Assembly (NCBI GenBank): GCA_964632945.1
Contig: CAZWCX010000128.1
Span: 1 to 19,647 of the forward strand
DNA: 19,647 nucleotides
DNA from: CAZWCX01 sp964632945
GTDB taxonomy: Bacteria > Planctomycetota > MHYJ01 > WSZJ01 > CAZWCX01
Direction of reading: 5' to 3'
Below the pieces are notes generated by a model. That model was not told the DNA's origin. It ran no database searches and saw only the letters and a program-made list of their open reading frames with translations. Made by a program: the position numbers and the translations under genes. Positions 1-7,734 of the stretch are shown one piece after another (the first letter of the stretch is position 1; the number at the start of each line of letters is the position of its first letter).

Positions 1-7
1 CGGTCGC

Positions 8-47
8 CCCGCGGTCCTGGCTGCGGACGCAGCCAGGAGCCCGCGGG
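8..47. terminator. Very strong GC-rich inverted repeat (possible terminator)
   Basis: An 11-bp perfect stem (15-25 with 28-38, 2-nt loop) is extended by a second 7-bp stem, CCCGCGG (8-14) with CCGCGGG (41-47), separated by a 2-nt bulge. It lies beyond the 54-85 hairpin, downstream of the kinase gene. The sequence to its left falls outside the window, so I cannot tell whether it serves one or both directions. Confidence 0.4.
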
Positions 48-53
48 CGGATT

Positions 54-85
54 CTTCACCAGGCCGCTGACGCGGCTTCGTGAAG
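54..85 (-). terminator. Hairpin just downstream of the WD40 kinase gene
   Basis: CTTCAC (54-59) pairs with GTGAAG (80-85), and inside it GCCGC (63-67) pairs with GCGGC (72-76) around a 4-nt loop. It begins 8 bp past the kinase stop codon. There is no T-tract on the minus-strand 3' side, so this is a possible transcript end or 3'-stabilising structure rather than a textbook intrinsic terminator. Confidence 0.4.
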
Positions 86-93
86 CATCCGGG

Positions 94-2256
94 CTAGCGC
101 GGGTCCGGGCGCAGGAGCCTGACTTTTCCGGAGAGGCTGCCGGTCGCCAGCATCCGGCCGTCCGGACTCCAGGTCAGCGCTCGCGTGCCGACATCGAGGC
201 CGGCCATCGCCCAGAGTTCCCGGCCGGTGGCCGCGTCCCAGATCCGCAGGGTATCGTCGCGCCCGGCCGTGGCGATGCGGGTACCCTCCGGATTCACCGC
301 CATCGCGCTCACTCCGCCGGCGCAGGCGAGCCAGGATCTCTCGGGGGACTTGTCGGGCACCGGCCAGATGCGCACGAATCCATCCAGGCCGGCGCTCACG
401 AGCCGGTTGTCGGGCAGGAAGCCGAGTCCCGTCACCGGACGCTGATGGGCCAGGAGCAGGACGAGCGTTTTCCCCGCACGCGGGTCCCAGACGCGGAGGG
501 AGTTTTCGACTCCACCCGAAGCCAGCCATTCGGAGTTGGCGGAGAATTCGAGCGCTCCCGCCGCGCGACGGTGACCGGGGCAGGTGTGCAACAGCGCGCG
601 GGTGTCCAGATCCCAGACGAACACGAGACCGTCGCGCGCGGTGGCGGCCAGCAGGCGTCGGTCGGGACTGAAGGCAAGCCCTTCGCCCGGAGTCTTCATG
701 TCCTCGAAGACGAAGACCGGCTCGCCCGCGGGCACGCTCCACACGCGAACCTGGCTATCCTCGCCGGTGCTGGCCAGCCAGGTGCCGTCCGGATGGAACG
801 CGACCCGAACCACCTCCGCGCGATGCCCCTCGATGCGCGCGATCTCGGTCCCCGTCGCCAGGTCCCAGAGTCGGACGCGTCGATCCGCGCACGCCGTGGC
901 CAGCCAGCGTCCATCCGGATGAAAGGCGACCTGGTTCACGCGGTCGGGATGCACGAGCAGGTCCGGTCGCGTCTCGACCGGCACCGGTTGCGGGTCGTTT
1001 CGGGGCGGATCGATCGGGCCGTTGACCGGCAGGGTCCCCTTGCCCGGATCCGTCGTGTTGGCGGGAGGATCGTTCGCCGCCGCGACCGGTCCGGGTCCGC
1101 GCGGGCGGGGGAGGATCGTCCACGCAGCTCCGGCCAGGGCGATGCCGGCGAGCAGCCCGACGGCGAGGAGCGCGGCCCGGGGGACGGGACGCCGGTCCGG
1201 CGCCGGAGGCGCCGCGCACAGGGCCTCGATCCGTCGCGCCATCTCCCGCGCCGAAGGGGGGCGTTTCTCGGGGTCTTTCTCCAGCGCACTTTGAAGGAAG
1301 TCCTCGAGGCCGGGCATGGTGAGCGCGACCCCCTGATCCTTCAGCGGTCGGGGTCGGTCGAGCAGGACTTGCTTGTAGAGGTGGGTCATGTGTTCGCCGT
1401 CGAACGGCTTCCGCCCCGTGACCAGTTCGTAGAGGATGACGCCGATGGCGTAGAGGTCGGAGCGCGCGTCGACCTTGGCGCCGCCGGCCTGTTCCGGGCT
1501 CATGTAGTAGATGGTTCCGATCGCGACGCCCGTCCCGGTGAGCGAACTTTCCCCGCCGCCCGGTTTCTCATGGATCACCTTGGCGATCCCGAAGTCGAGG
1601 ATCTTCACGGAGGGATCCGCGCCGCCCCGCCCGTCGCGGGACTCTCCGGGGACGAGGATGAGATTCGCCGGCTTGAGATCGCGGTGGACGATCCCGCGCT
1701 CGTGCGCGAATTGGAGTCCGGCGAGCGCGGGGAGGAGGAGACGGCAGGCTTCCCGCGGCGGCACGCGTCCGCACTGCTGGAGGAGGGCGGCGAGGGTGCG
1801 TCCGGGACAGTAGTCCATGACCAGGTAGAGATAGCCCTGCCACTCGCCGACATCGCGCATGGTGACGATGTGCGGGTGGGACAGGTCCATGAGGACGCGG
1901 GCTTCCCGGAAGAACCGCTCCCTCGACACTTGCTGGATGACCAGCGAGGGGTGCAGGGTCTTGAGGGCGAGGTCCCGGTCCAGGATTCGGTGGCGGACCC
2001 GATAGACGTCTCCGAATCCTCCGGAGCCGAGCTTCTCGACCACCTCGTATTTTTCGTCGATGACGGTCCCGGCGGGGATGCCGGCGGCGTGGAGCGCGCG
2101 GCCGGAGGCAGGGCCGATCGAGTCCGGGGAGGTCGTATCGGCCCTCGGTCGGGTCACCGGCGTGCCGACGACGGCGGTGGCGCAGGAGGGACAGGCGGGA
2201 TCGTTCGCGTTGCGGGGAGCGCCGCATTGGGGGCAGATCGGTTCCGGGTCGCTCAT
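94..2256 (-). CDS. Ser/Thr protein kinase with N-terminal zinc ribbon and C-terminal WD40 propeller
   Basis: A 720-residue Hanks-type kinase. Residues 8-25 form a small zinc ribbon (CPQC...CPSC). The kinase domain (about 70-345) has an intact glycine loop GSGGFG at 77-82, the ATP-binding Lys99 (ALK), catalytic HRDLKPAN at 191-198, DFG at 221-223 and SPEQ in place of APE at 253-256, so it should be active. One membrane helix (361-380) follows, then a Pro-rich linker and seven WD40 repeats (about 434-716, with WD/RIW-type endings). Seven blades make one closed propeller, inferred to lie outside the membrane and bind a partner or ligand. I chose the ATG at 2256, just before the zinc ribbon. A TTG 17 codons upstream is the alternative; neither has a clear ribosome-binding site. 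The gene lies 67 bp downstream of the other kinase on the same strand and may be co-transcribed. Substrate unknown. Confidence 0.93.
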   Translation of the reverse strand: MSDPEPICPQCGAPRNANDPACPSCATAVVGTPVTRPRADTTSPDSIGPASGRALHAAGIPAGTVIDEKYEVVEKLGSGGFGDVYRVRHRILDRDLALKTLHPSLVIQQVSRERFFREARVLMDLSHPHIVTMRDVGEWQGYLYLVMDYCPGRTLAALLQQCGRVPPREACRLLLPALAGLQFAHERGIVHRDLKPANLILVPGESRDGRGGADPSVKILDFGIAKVIHEKPGGGESSLTGTGVAIGTIYYMSPEQAGGAKVDARSDLYAIGVILYELVTGRKPFDGEHMTHLYKQVLLDRPRPLKDQGVALTMPGLEDFLQSALEKDPEKRPPSAREMARRIEALCAAPPAPDRRPVPRAALLAVGLLAGIALAGAAWTILPRPRGPGPVAAANDPPANTTDPGKGTLPVNGPIDPPRNDPQPVPVETRPDLLVHPDRVNQVAFHPDGRWLATACADRRVRLWDLATGTEIARIEGHRAEVVRVAFHPDGTWLASTGEDSQVRVWSVPAGEPVFVFEDMKTPGEGLAFSPDRRLLAATARDGLVFVWDLDTRALLHTCPGHRRAAGALEFSANSEWLASGGVENSLRVWDPRAGKTLVLLLAHQRPVTGLGFLPDNRLVSAGLDGFVRIWPVPDKSPERSWLACAGGVSAMAVNPEGTRIATAGRDDTLRIWDAATGRELWAMAGLDVGTRALTWSPDGRMLATGSLSGKVRLLRPDPR

Positions 2257-2323
2257 GGGCGCGAACCTAGCAGAGGAGCGGAGGTGGATCGAGCGAAAAG
2301 GGAGCAAACTCCGGGGAGACGCG

Positions 2324-5300
2324 TCATCGCGATTCCGCGGCGACCTGCTTGCGCGCCGCCTCCAGCTCGCGCCGGAACGCGGCGCCCCCGTCCGGGCGCA
2401 GGCGCGCCGCAGCTTCCAGGTCGGAGACCGACTGGCTCCAGCGGCCGAGATCGTGGTTCAGGATGCCGCGTTGGGAGAGGGCAGCGGCGTCGCTCGGGTC
2501 GATGCGCAGGGCGTGGTCCAGGTCGGCCAGCGCGCCGGCGAAGCACCCGGCGGCCGCTTCTTTCGAATCGCCGGACGCGAATCCCCGGTTGGCTCGCAGG
2601 AGCGCGCGATTGCGCAACGCGCCGGCATGATCGGGACGGAGCGCGAGGGCCTTGCCGTAATCCGCTTCCGCTCCCTGCCACTCCTCCCGGGGATCGAGCT
2701 TCCGGCGGGCGAGCCCGTTGCCGCGGTTGGTCCGGATCATGCCGCGGCGCATCCACCATTCGGGAACGCTCGGATTGATCTCGAGCGCGCGACTGATCTC
2801 GGCGTCGGCCCGGGCGTACAGATCCCCCGGATCGGCTCCGCGACGTTGTTGTGCGTCCCCCCAGGTCGCCAGGAGCACAGCCTTGCGCATCAGGACCTCG
2901 CCGTCCGCGGGAGAAAGCTCGGCCGCGCGCGTGAAGTCCGCCTCGCCGCGCCGGTAGAACGGCGTCGGATCCAGGCCGCGTCGCTGGAGGTGCAAGGCGC
3001 GGATCGAGGCCGCGGTGGCCCGTCCGGTCCAGGCCTCGGTGAGTCGCGGGTTGCATTCCAGCGCCTGGCCGAAGGCCTCGTCCGCCTGGTCGAGCAGCGG
3101 CCCCGGGTCTCCGGTCCCGGAAGCGAGGGCGGAGGCGCGGCTGACGAAGAGGTGGGCGAGATAGTGCCAGGCCTCCGCGTTCCGGGGCGACCCGCGGGTC
3201 GCCTCCCGCAGGTCCATCTCCGCGCGCGCGAAATCGGGCTCGGGATCCTGGCCGCGCGCCGAGCGCCAGTTGCCGAGATTGGTCCGCAGCACGCCGCGGC
3301 GCAGCCAGCCTTCCCACCATTCGGCGTTGAAGAGGACCGCCTGCGCGTAGTCCTCCTCGGCCTGCGCGTAGAGCGGGGTGGGATCCCCGCCCCGGTTCGC
3401 GAGCTGGGCGCCGAGATTGCCCCGCACGAGCGCGCGCTGCGTGTACGCCGCGAAATCGCGCGGGCGCTCCGCGAGATACAGGGTCAGATCGACCTCGGCG
3501 CGGCGATAGTCCTCGGTCGGGTCCTCGCCGCGCGCGGCGGCCCAGTTCCCCCGGCGGTTGTGGAAATCGGCGCGCTGGAACCGGTGCGGCAGGTATCCCT
3601 TGTCCGCGTCGATGCCCCGTGACGTGGCGGCGATCGCCGCGGTGTAGTCCGCCTCCGCCAGGGCGATCCGAGCCAGGGCTTCGTAGGCCTCTTCCAGCCG
3701 CGGGTCGGCCTGGAGGGCGCGCTCGAGCAGCGCGCGCGCGTCCGCCCGATCCTCCGGAGCGGAGGAGCCGTGGAATCGCTGCAACCCGCGGGCGCAATCG
3801 AGCATCGCCGGCGAGAAGCCGGGGACCTCGCCGGCGGACAGCGCCCGTTCCAGCGCCGCCAGGTCGGCGACGAGGCGGTCGCGCAGGTGTCGCGCCTCCT
3901 CGTCCCGGTCGGCAAGTTCGGCGTCGGCCGGGGGACGCGCCCCGCCTGCCGCCGCTTCGCCCGCGGGCGCCAGCTTCCCCGCGGCGGCCAGCCGGCTTCC
4001 TTCGGCGTTCCACCACGCCTCGCGAAGCTGATCGAGCCGGACCCCGTAGCGGGGCGCCAGCAGGACCGCGCGTTCATAGAGGCTCGGGGCGAAGCCGGGG
4101 TCGAGCGCAAGGGCGCGTTCCTGATGGGCGAGCGCCTCGTCGGCGCGCAGGAGCGCGCGGCGCATGCGCCCCATGTGGTAGTGCGGTTCGGGTCGGTCGG
4201 GCGCCTGTTCGACCGCCTCCCGGAAGGCCTCTTCCAGGGTGGGGAGAAACTCCGCGTGGGCGGACAGCACGCCTTGCCGGCGCAGTTCGAGGGAGGCCCG
4301 GAGCGCCATCTCGGCGACCTTGCGCAGTTGCAGCAGCGTGGCTCTGCGAGCGGATTCGGCGCGCTCGCGTTCCGCGGTCGCGCGCGCTTCGGCAGCGCGG
4401 GTGGCCTGCTGCGCCTCGGCCCGGCGGTGCATCTGCCAGGCCGACAGCACGCCGCCGATCAGAAGCGCGACCGCGGCCGCCGCCACGCCCACGGAGGCGC
4501 CCCGATTCCGCTTCGCCCACTTCCACGCCCGGTAGATCCCGGTCGTCGGCCGGGCCTGGATCGCCTGCCCCGTGAGGCAGCGTTGCAGGTCCTCCGCCAT
4601 CCCGCGCACCGACGGATAGCGCAGCGAGCGCTGACGCTCCATCGCCTTGAGGATGATCGTCTCCACGTCCTGCGCGAGATTCGGATTCACCGCCCGCGGG
4701 GGCGGCGGATCCTGGGCAACCTTGCGGAAGAGGACTTCGACCGGCGTGCCCGTTCCGTACGGCATCTGGCCGGTCACCAGCTCGTAGAGGACCGATCCGA
4801 GGCTGTACTGGTCCGAGAGGGCGTCCACTTGCTCGCCGTCGCCGTCGGCCTGCTCGGGGGCCATGTGCGCCGGCGTGCCCATGATCGTGCCGGTGCGCGT
4901 CAGGCGCAGGGCTTCGGTGTCCGTGAGACATCGCGCGAGGCCGAAGTCGGTCACGCGGACGTGGCCGTTGCGGTCGAGCAGGAGGTTTTCCGGCTTGAGG
5001 TCGCGATGGATGATGCCGTGGTCGTGGGCCCAGGCGACGCCTTCGGCGGCCTCGCGGACGATCCGCAGGGCCTCGAGAGGCGGGAGCCTGCCCTGCTGGG
5101 CCAGGCGCTCCGCCACGCTCCCCCCGTCGACCAGTTCCATGGTGAGGTAGTGTTTTCCTTCGGCGATCCCGACGTCGAAGGTGGCGACGATGTTGGGGTG
5201 GGACAGGCGGGCCGCCGATTCGGCCTCGCGGTGGAATCGGCGGATCTGGTCGGGGGAGACGCCGCCTTCCGCGAGCAGAAGTTTGAGCGCGACTTCGCGC

Positions 5301-5527
5301 TTCAGGTGCGAGTCATACGCGAGGTAGACCCGGCCCATGCCGCCGTGGCCGAGTTCGCGACGGATCTCGTAACGGTCGAGCATGGTGCCCGGCGCGGTTG
5401 CGACTCCGGTCGGCGGCCGGGGGGCCGGGGGCGCCTCCGCGGGAATCGTCGGGCGGTTCGGCGGCGCGACCTCGGTGGGACGAAACTCGTCGGCCGGAAG
5501 GTCGGGCAGCGTCGGCGTAGGTTCCAT
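2324..5527 (-). CDS. Membrane Ser/Thr protein kinase with extended TPR tail
   Basis: A 1067-residue protein. After a Pro-rich N-terminus (1-50) comes a complete Hanks-type kinase domain (about 53-320): glycine loop GHGGMG at 60-65, Lys82, HRDLKPEN at 174-181, DFG at 194-196 and APE at 223-225. A Trp/Lys-rich stretch leads into a membrane helix (about 344-365) and then an Ala/Arg/Glu-rich probable coiled coil (368-400). The rest is helical repeat: canonical TPR-like segments around 425-650, then eight consecutive 46-residue units (652-1019), then a 34-residue TPR (1020-1053). The kinase is inferred to be cytoplasmic with the repeats beyond the membrane, where they would bind a partner. The ATG at 5527 precedes the first plausible protein sequence; its ribosome-binding site is weak. 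It lies between a KamA-like gene upstream (96-bp gap with a strong hairpin) and the WD40 kinase downstream (67 bp). Confidence 0.93.
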   Translation of the reverse strand: MEPTPTLPDLPADEFRPTEVAPPNRPTIPAEAPPAPRPPTGVATAPGTMLDRYEIRRELGHGGMGRVYLAYDSHLKREVALKLLLAEGGVSPDQIRRFHREAESAARLSHPNIVATFDVGIAEGKHYLTMELVDGGSVAERLAQQGRLPPLEALRIVREAAEGVAWAHDHGIIHRDLKPENLLLDRNGHVRVTDFGLARCLTDTEALRLTRTGTIMGTPAHMAPEQADGDGEQVDALSDQYSLGSVLYELVTGQMPYGTGTPVEVLFRKVAQDPPPPRAVNPNLAQDVETIILKAMERQRSLRYPSVRGMAEDLQRCLTGQAIQARPTTGIYRAWKWAKRNRGASVGVAAAAVALLIGGVLSAWQMHRRAEAQQATRAAEARATAERERAESARRATLLQLRKVAEMALRASLELRRQGVLSAHAEFLPTLEEAFREAVEQAPDRPEPHYHMGRMRRALLRADEALAHQERALALDPGFAPSLYERAVLLAPRYGVRLDQLREAWWNAEGSRLAAAGKLAPAGEAAAGGARPPADAELADRDEEARHLRDRLVADLAALERALSAGEVPGFSPAMLDCARGLQRFHGSSAPEDRADARALLERALQADPRLEEAYEALARIALAEADYTAAIAATSRGIDADKGYLPHRFQRADFHNRRGNWAAARGEDPTEDYRRAEVDLTLYLAERPRDFAAYTQRALVRGNLGAQLANRGGDPTPLYAQAEEDYAQAVLFNAEWWEGWLRRGVLRTNLGNWRSARGQDPEPDFARAEMDLREATRGSPRNAEAWHYLAHLFVSRASALASGTGDPGPLLDQADEAFGQALECNPRLTEAWTGRATAASIRALHLQRRGLDPTPFYRRGEADFTRAAELSPADGEVLMRKAVLLATWGDAQQRRGADPGDLYARADAEISRALEINPSVPEWWMRRGMIRTNRGNGLARRKLDPREEWQGAEADYGKALALRPDHAGALRNRALLRANRGFASGDSKEAAAGCFAGALADLDHALRIDPSDAAALSQRGILNHDLGRWSQSVSDLEAAARLRPDGGAAFRRELEAARKQVAAESR
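2471..3574 (-). repeat. Eight tandem 138-bp (46-residue) coding repeat units
   Basis: Residues 652-1019 of the TPR kinase divide without gaps into eight units of exactly 46 residues: 652-697, 698-743, 744-789, 790-835, 836-881, 882-927, 928-973 and 974-1019. The recurring pattern is R-[GA]-x-x-x-x-N-x-G-[NA] at the start, RGxDPxxxYxxAExD in the middle and a Pro/Trp near the end. It reads as a 34-residue TPR with 12 extra residues between helices A and B. A normal 34-residue TPR precedes (618-651) and follows (1020-1053). The units have diverged in sequence but keep their length. Confidence 0.85.
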
Positions 5528-5563
5528 GGAGTCCCGCGAGCGAATCGAACCGTCTCATCGTGA

Positions 5564-5615
5564 CTCGCGCGCCCCGGGGGGGATGGCCGGCAACCGGGGC
5601 CGCGGGGCGCGCGAG
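5564..5615. terminator. 12-bp perfect inverted repeat between the KamA-like and kinase genes
   Basis: CTCGCGCGCCCC (5564-5575) is the exact reverse complement of GGGGCGCGCGAG (5604-5615). The 28-nt loop holds a smaller CCGG-CAA-CCGG stem. It starts 8 bp after the stop codon of the KamA-like gene and ends about 36 bp before the kinase start. It could terminate or attenuate readthrough into the kinase genes. There is no T-tract on the 3' side, so the mechanism is uncertain. Confidence 0.5.
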
Positions 5616-5623
5616 AAGGCCCG

Positions 5624-7021
5624 TCATTCCCACTCGACCGACTGAAACACGCGGGGCGGGGCGACCACATCGCGCCCCCAGAGTTCCGCGTGCTGTTCGC
5701 CCAGCGATCGCATCGTCGGTTCGAAGAAGAATTCCTTCTCCCCCAGGGCCGGAGTCAGATGGTTGATCCAGGAGGCCTCGGCGTCGAAGCGCGCGAAGAA
5801 GACTCGATGCACCCAGCGCGGATCCCGTCCCTGGATCATCTTGAGCACGAAGACCTTCTCGCCCTGGATCTCGGTGATGCCGTCGACCAGGATCTTGCCG
5901 GGCATCGCGGACATGGACGGCCCCCGTACCGTGCGCGCCAGTCCGGAGACGCGGGAATAGGCGTCGCAGAAAATCTCGAAGGCCCGGGCCAGCGGGACTT
6001 CGAAGTAGTTCTTCGCCCCGGTGTCGCGTTCCACGAACATGTAGTAGGGGACGGCACCGAGCCGGACCTGGACGCGCCACATGTCCGCCCACGCATGGGC
6101 GTCGTCGTTCACGTGTCGGATGAGGGGCGCCTGGCAGCGCACCACCGCCCCCGTGGCGGTGATCCGCCGCAAGGCCGCCTGGGCGGCCGGGGTGTCGAGT
6201 TCACGGGGGTGGCTGTAGTGCGCCATCACCGCCAGGTGCCGCCCGGCGCGGGCCACTTGCTCGAACAGGCGAAGCAGGTCGTCGGCGTCCGGATCGGTGA
6301 GGAAGCGATAGGGCCAATAGGCGGAGGCCTTCGTGCCGAGACGGATGCTGTTGACATGCGCGAGTTTCGGATCCAACAGGGGCTCGATGTATTGGCGAAG
6401 GTGGCTGGTCTTCATGATCAGCGGGTCGCCGCCGGTGAACAGGACGCTCTGCACTTCGGGGTGCTCCCCGAGGTAGTCCGACAGGTTCTGCGCCTCGCGG
6501 CTGGCAAACTTGAGCTCCTCGATCCCCACGAACTGCGCCCAGCGGAAGCAATACGTGCAGTACGCGTGACAGGTCTGGCCCTGGCTGGGGAAGAAGAGCA
6601 CCGTTTCGCGATACTTGTGTTGCATGCCGGGGAGGGGTTTGTCGTGGAGCCGGGGGACGTTGTAGACCATCTGTCCGGCCGGGTGGGGATTGAGTCCCGC
6701 CTGAACTTCGCGCGCGGCCTTCTTGATCTCGTCCGCCGGGGCGCCGGCCCGCACGAGATCGCGCATCCGCCGAAAGTCCTCGGCGGCCAGCATTCCTTCC
6801 TGCGGAAACGTAAGCTGGAAAATGGGATCCTCGGGGACGCGGTCCCACGAGATCAATTCTTCCAGGACATAGTTGTTGACCCGGAAGGGCAGCACCGCGG
6901 CGACGGCTTTCATGCCCGTGCGCACATCCGGATCCAGTCGATCCAGTTGCGGAATCTTGTCGAGGTCTTTCTGGGTGTAGACCTTGTAGGACATCGGCTG
7001 GATCTTGGCGGACTCGATCAT
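5624..7021 (-). CDS. KamA-family (lysine 2,3-aminomutase-like) radical SAM protein
   Basis: A 465-residue protein. The radical SAM cluster motif CHAYCTYC sits at Cys151, Cys155 and Cys158, and the SAM-contacting TGGDP at 196-200. The YCFRW context after the cysteines is characteristic of lysine 2,3-aminomutase relatives, which use a 4Fe-4S cluster, SAM and PLP to move an amino group between adjacent carbons. The PLP-lysine loop, PGGGGK in true lysine 2,3-aminomutases, is shortened to MPGK, with Lys376 the likely Schiff-base residue. The acidic residues that grip the lysine side chain do not appear to be conserved, so the substrate is probably not free lysine. The start at 7021 is supported by AAGGAG five bases upstream. 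It diverges from the macro-domain gene and is first in the minus-strand row that continues into two kinases. Confidence 0.85.
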   Translation of the reverse strand: MIESAKIQPMSYKVYTQKDLDKIPQLDRLDPDVRTGMKAVAAVLPFRVNNYVLEELISWDRVPEDPIFQLTFPQEGMLAAEDFRRMRDLVRAGAPADEIKKAAREVQAGLNPHPAGQMVYNVPRLHDKPLPGMQHKYRETVLFFPSQGQTCHAYCTYCFRWAQFVGIEELKFASREAQNLSDYLGEHPEVQSVLFTGGDPLIMKTSHLRQYIEPLLDPKLAHVNSIRLGTKASAYWPYRFLTDPDADDLLRLFEQVARAGRHLAVMAHYSHPRELDTPAAQAALRRITATGAVVRCQAPLIRHVNDDAHAWADMWRVQVRLGAVPYYMFVERDTGAKNYFEVPLARAFEIFCDAYSRVSGLARTVRGPSMSAMPGKILVDGITEIQGEKVFVLKMIQGRDPRWVHRVFFARFDAEASWINHLTPALGEKEFFFEPTMRSLGEQHAELWGRDVVAPPRVFQSVEWE

Positions 7022-7218
7022 CCGGACTCCTTCCCGTTCGATTGCGCGGGCCGGCGGTTGCAGCCGCAGAGTATCTACATTACCACACCGATCCCCCCGA
7101 AGGTAAGCCCCGATTCCCGGGGCGGGCCGGAGCCGTGCGCCGGGCCCGCGGTGAGGGAGGGTTCTCGGAGATTGACGTAGAGGATCCTTCGGGGGTAGGG
7201 TCGCGACGGGAGGTGGAG

Positions 7219-7731
7219 ATGCGGATTCGGGCGGTGCGGGGCGATATCACGGGTCAGGCCGTGGACGCAATCGTCAATGCCGCGAATTCTTCCCTCATGG
7301 GCGGGGGCGGAGTCGATGGAGCGATTCACCGGATCGGCGGCCCGACGATCCTGGAGGCGTGCCGGCGGATTCGCGCGACCACGCACCCGGAGGGCCTGCC
7401 CACCGGGCGGGCCGTGGCCACGCCGGCGGGTAACCTGCCGGCGAAGTGGGTGATCCACACCGTCGGGCCGGTCTACACGGCCGGCGAGGATCGGTCCGCC
7501 TTGCTGGCGAGCTGTCACGTCGAGTCGCTCCGGATTGCCGACGAGCTCGGCGCACGGTCGATTGCGTTTCCCGCCATCTCGACCGGGGTCTACGGCTATC
7601 CCCTGGACGAGGCCGCTCCAGTCGCGGTGGACGCCGTGCGGCGGACGTCGACGCGGGTCGAGGAAGTGCGGTTCGTGCTGTTCGACGCGGCGGCGCATGA
7701 CGCGTTCGCTCGCGCGCTGAAGGAGGGCTAG
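7219..7731 (+). CDS. Macro-domain ADP-ribose-binding protein / O-acetyl-ADP-ribose deacetylase type
   Basis: A 170-residue single macro domain of the bacterial YmdB type. Family motifs are all present: GDIT at 8-11, NAANS at 20-24, GGGGVDGAIHR from residue 28 with the catalytic Asp33, and the phosphate loop STGVYGYP at 121-128. Such proteins bind ADP-ribose and typically deacetylate O-acetyl-ADP-ribose or remove ADP-ribose from acidic side chains. The ATG at 7219 is chosen because the domain starts there and GGGAGGT lies just upstream; the frame stays open to the left but does not look like protein. It ends three bases before the Nudix gene, whose ribosome-binding site lies inside this gene's last codons, so the two are translationally coupled. 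Confidence 0.92.
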   Translation: MRIRAVRGDITGQAVDAIVNAANSSLMGGGGVDGAIHRIGGPTILEACRRIRATTHPEGLPTGRAVATPAGNLPAKWVIHTVGPVYTAGEDRSALLASCHVESLRIADELGARSIAFPAISTGVYGYPLDEAAPVAVDAVRRTSTRVEEVRFVLFDAAAHDAFARALKEG

Positions 7732-7734
7732 AGC

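Noticed and set aside
445..2778. Long plus-strand open frame antisense to both kinase genes
   Set aside because: Its translation has no motif and is rich in Arg, Gly and Ala. The minus-strand frames carry complete kinase motifs, so this is a shadow of GC-rich coding DNA.
2471..3574. 138-bp periodicity considered as a CRISPR or non-coding satellite array
   Set aside because: The repeats are diverged at the DNA level and the period is an exact multiple of three inside an open kinase gene, so it is a protein repeat.
5531..5560. GGTTCGATTC on the minus strand, resembling a tRNA T-loop
   Set aside because: The flanking bases do not form a T-stem and no acceptor, D or anticodon arm can be drawn around it.
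7172..7201. Possible promoter TTGACG-18-TAGGGT ahead of the macro gene
   Set aside because: The -10 is poor and the spacing long. It would leave a very short leader, so the evidence is too weak to list.
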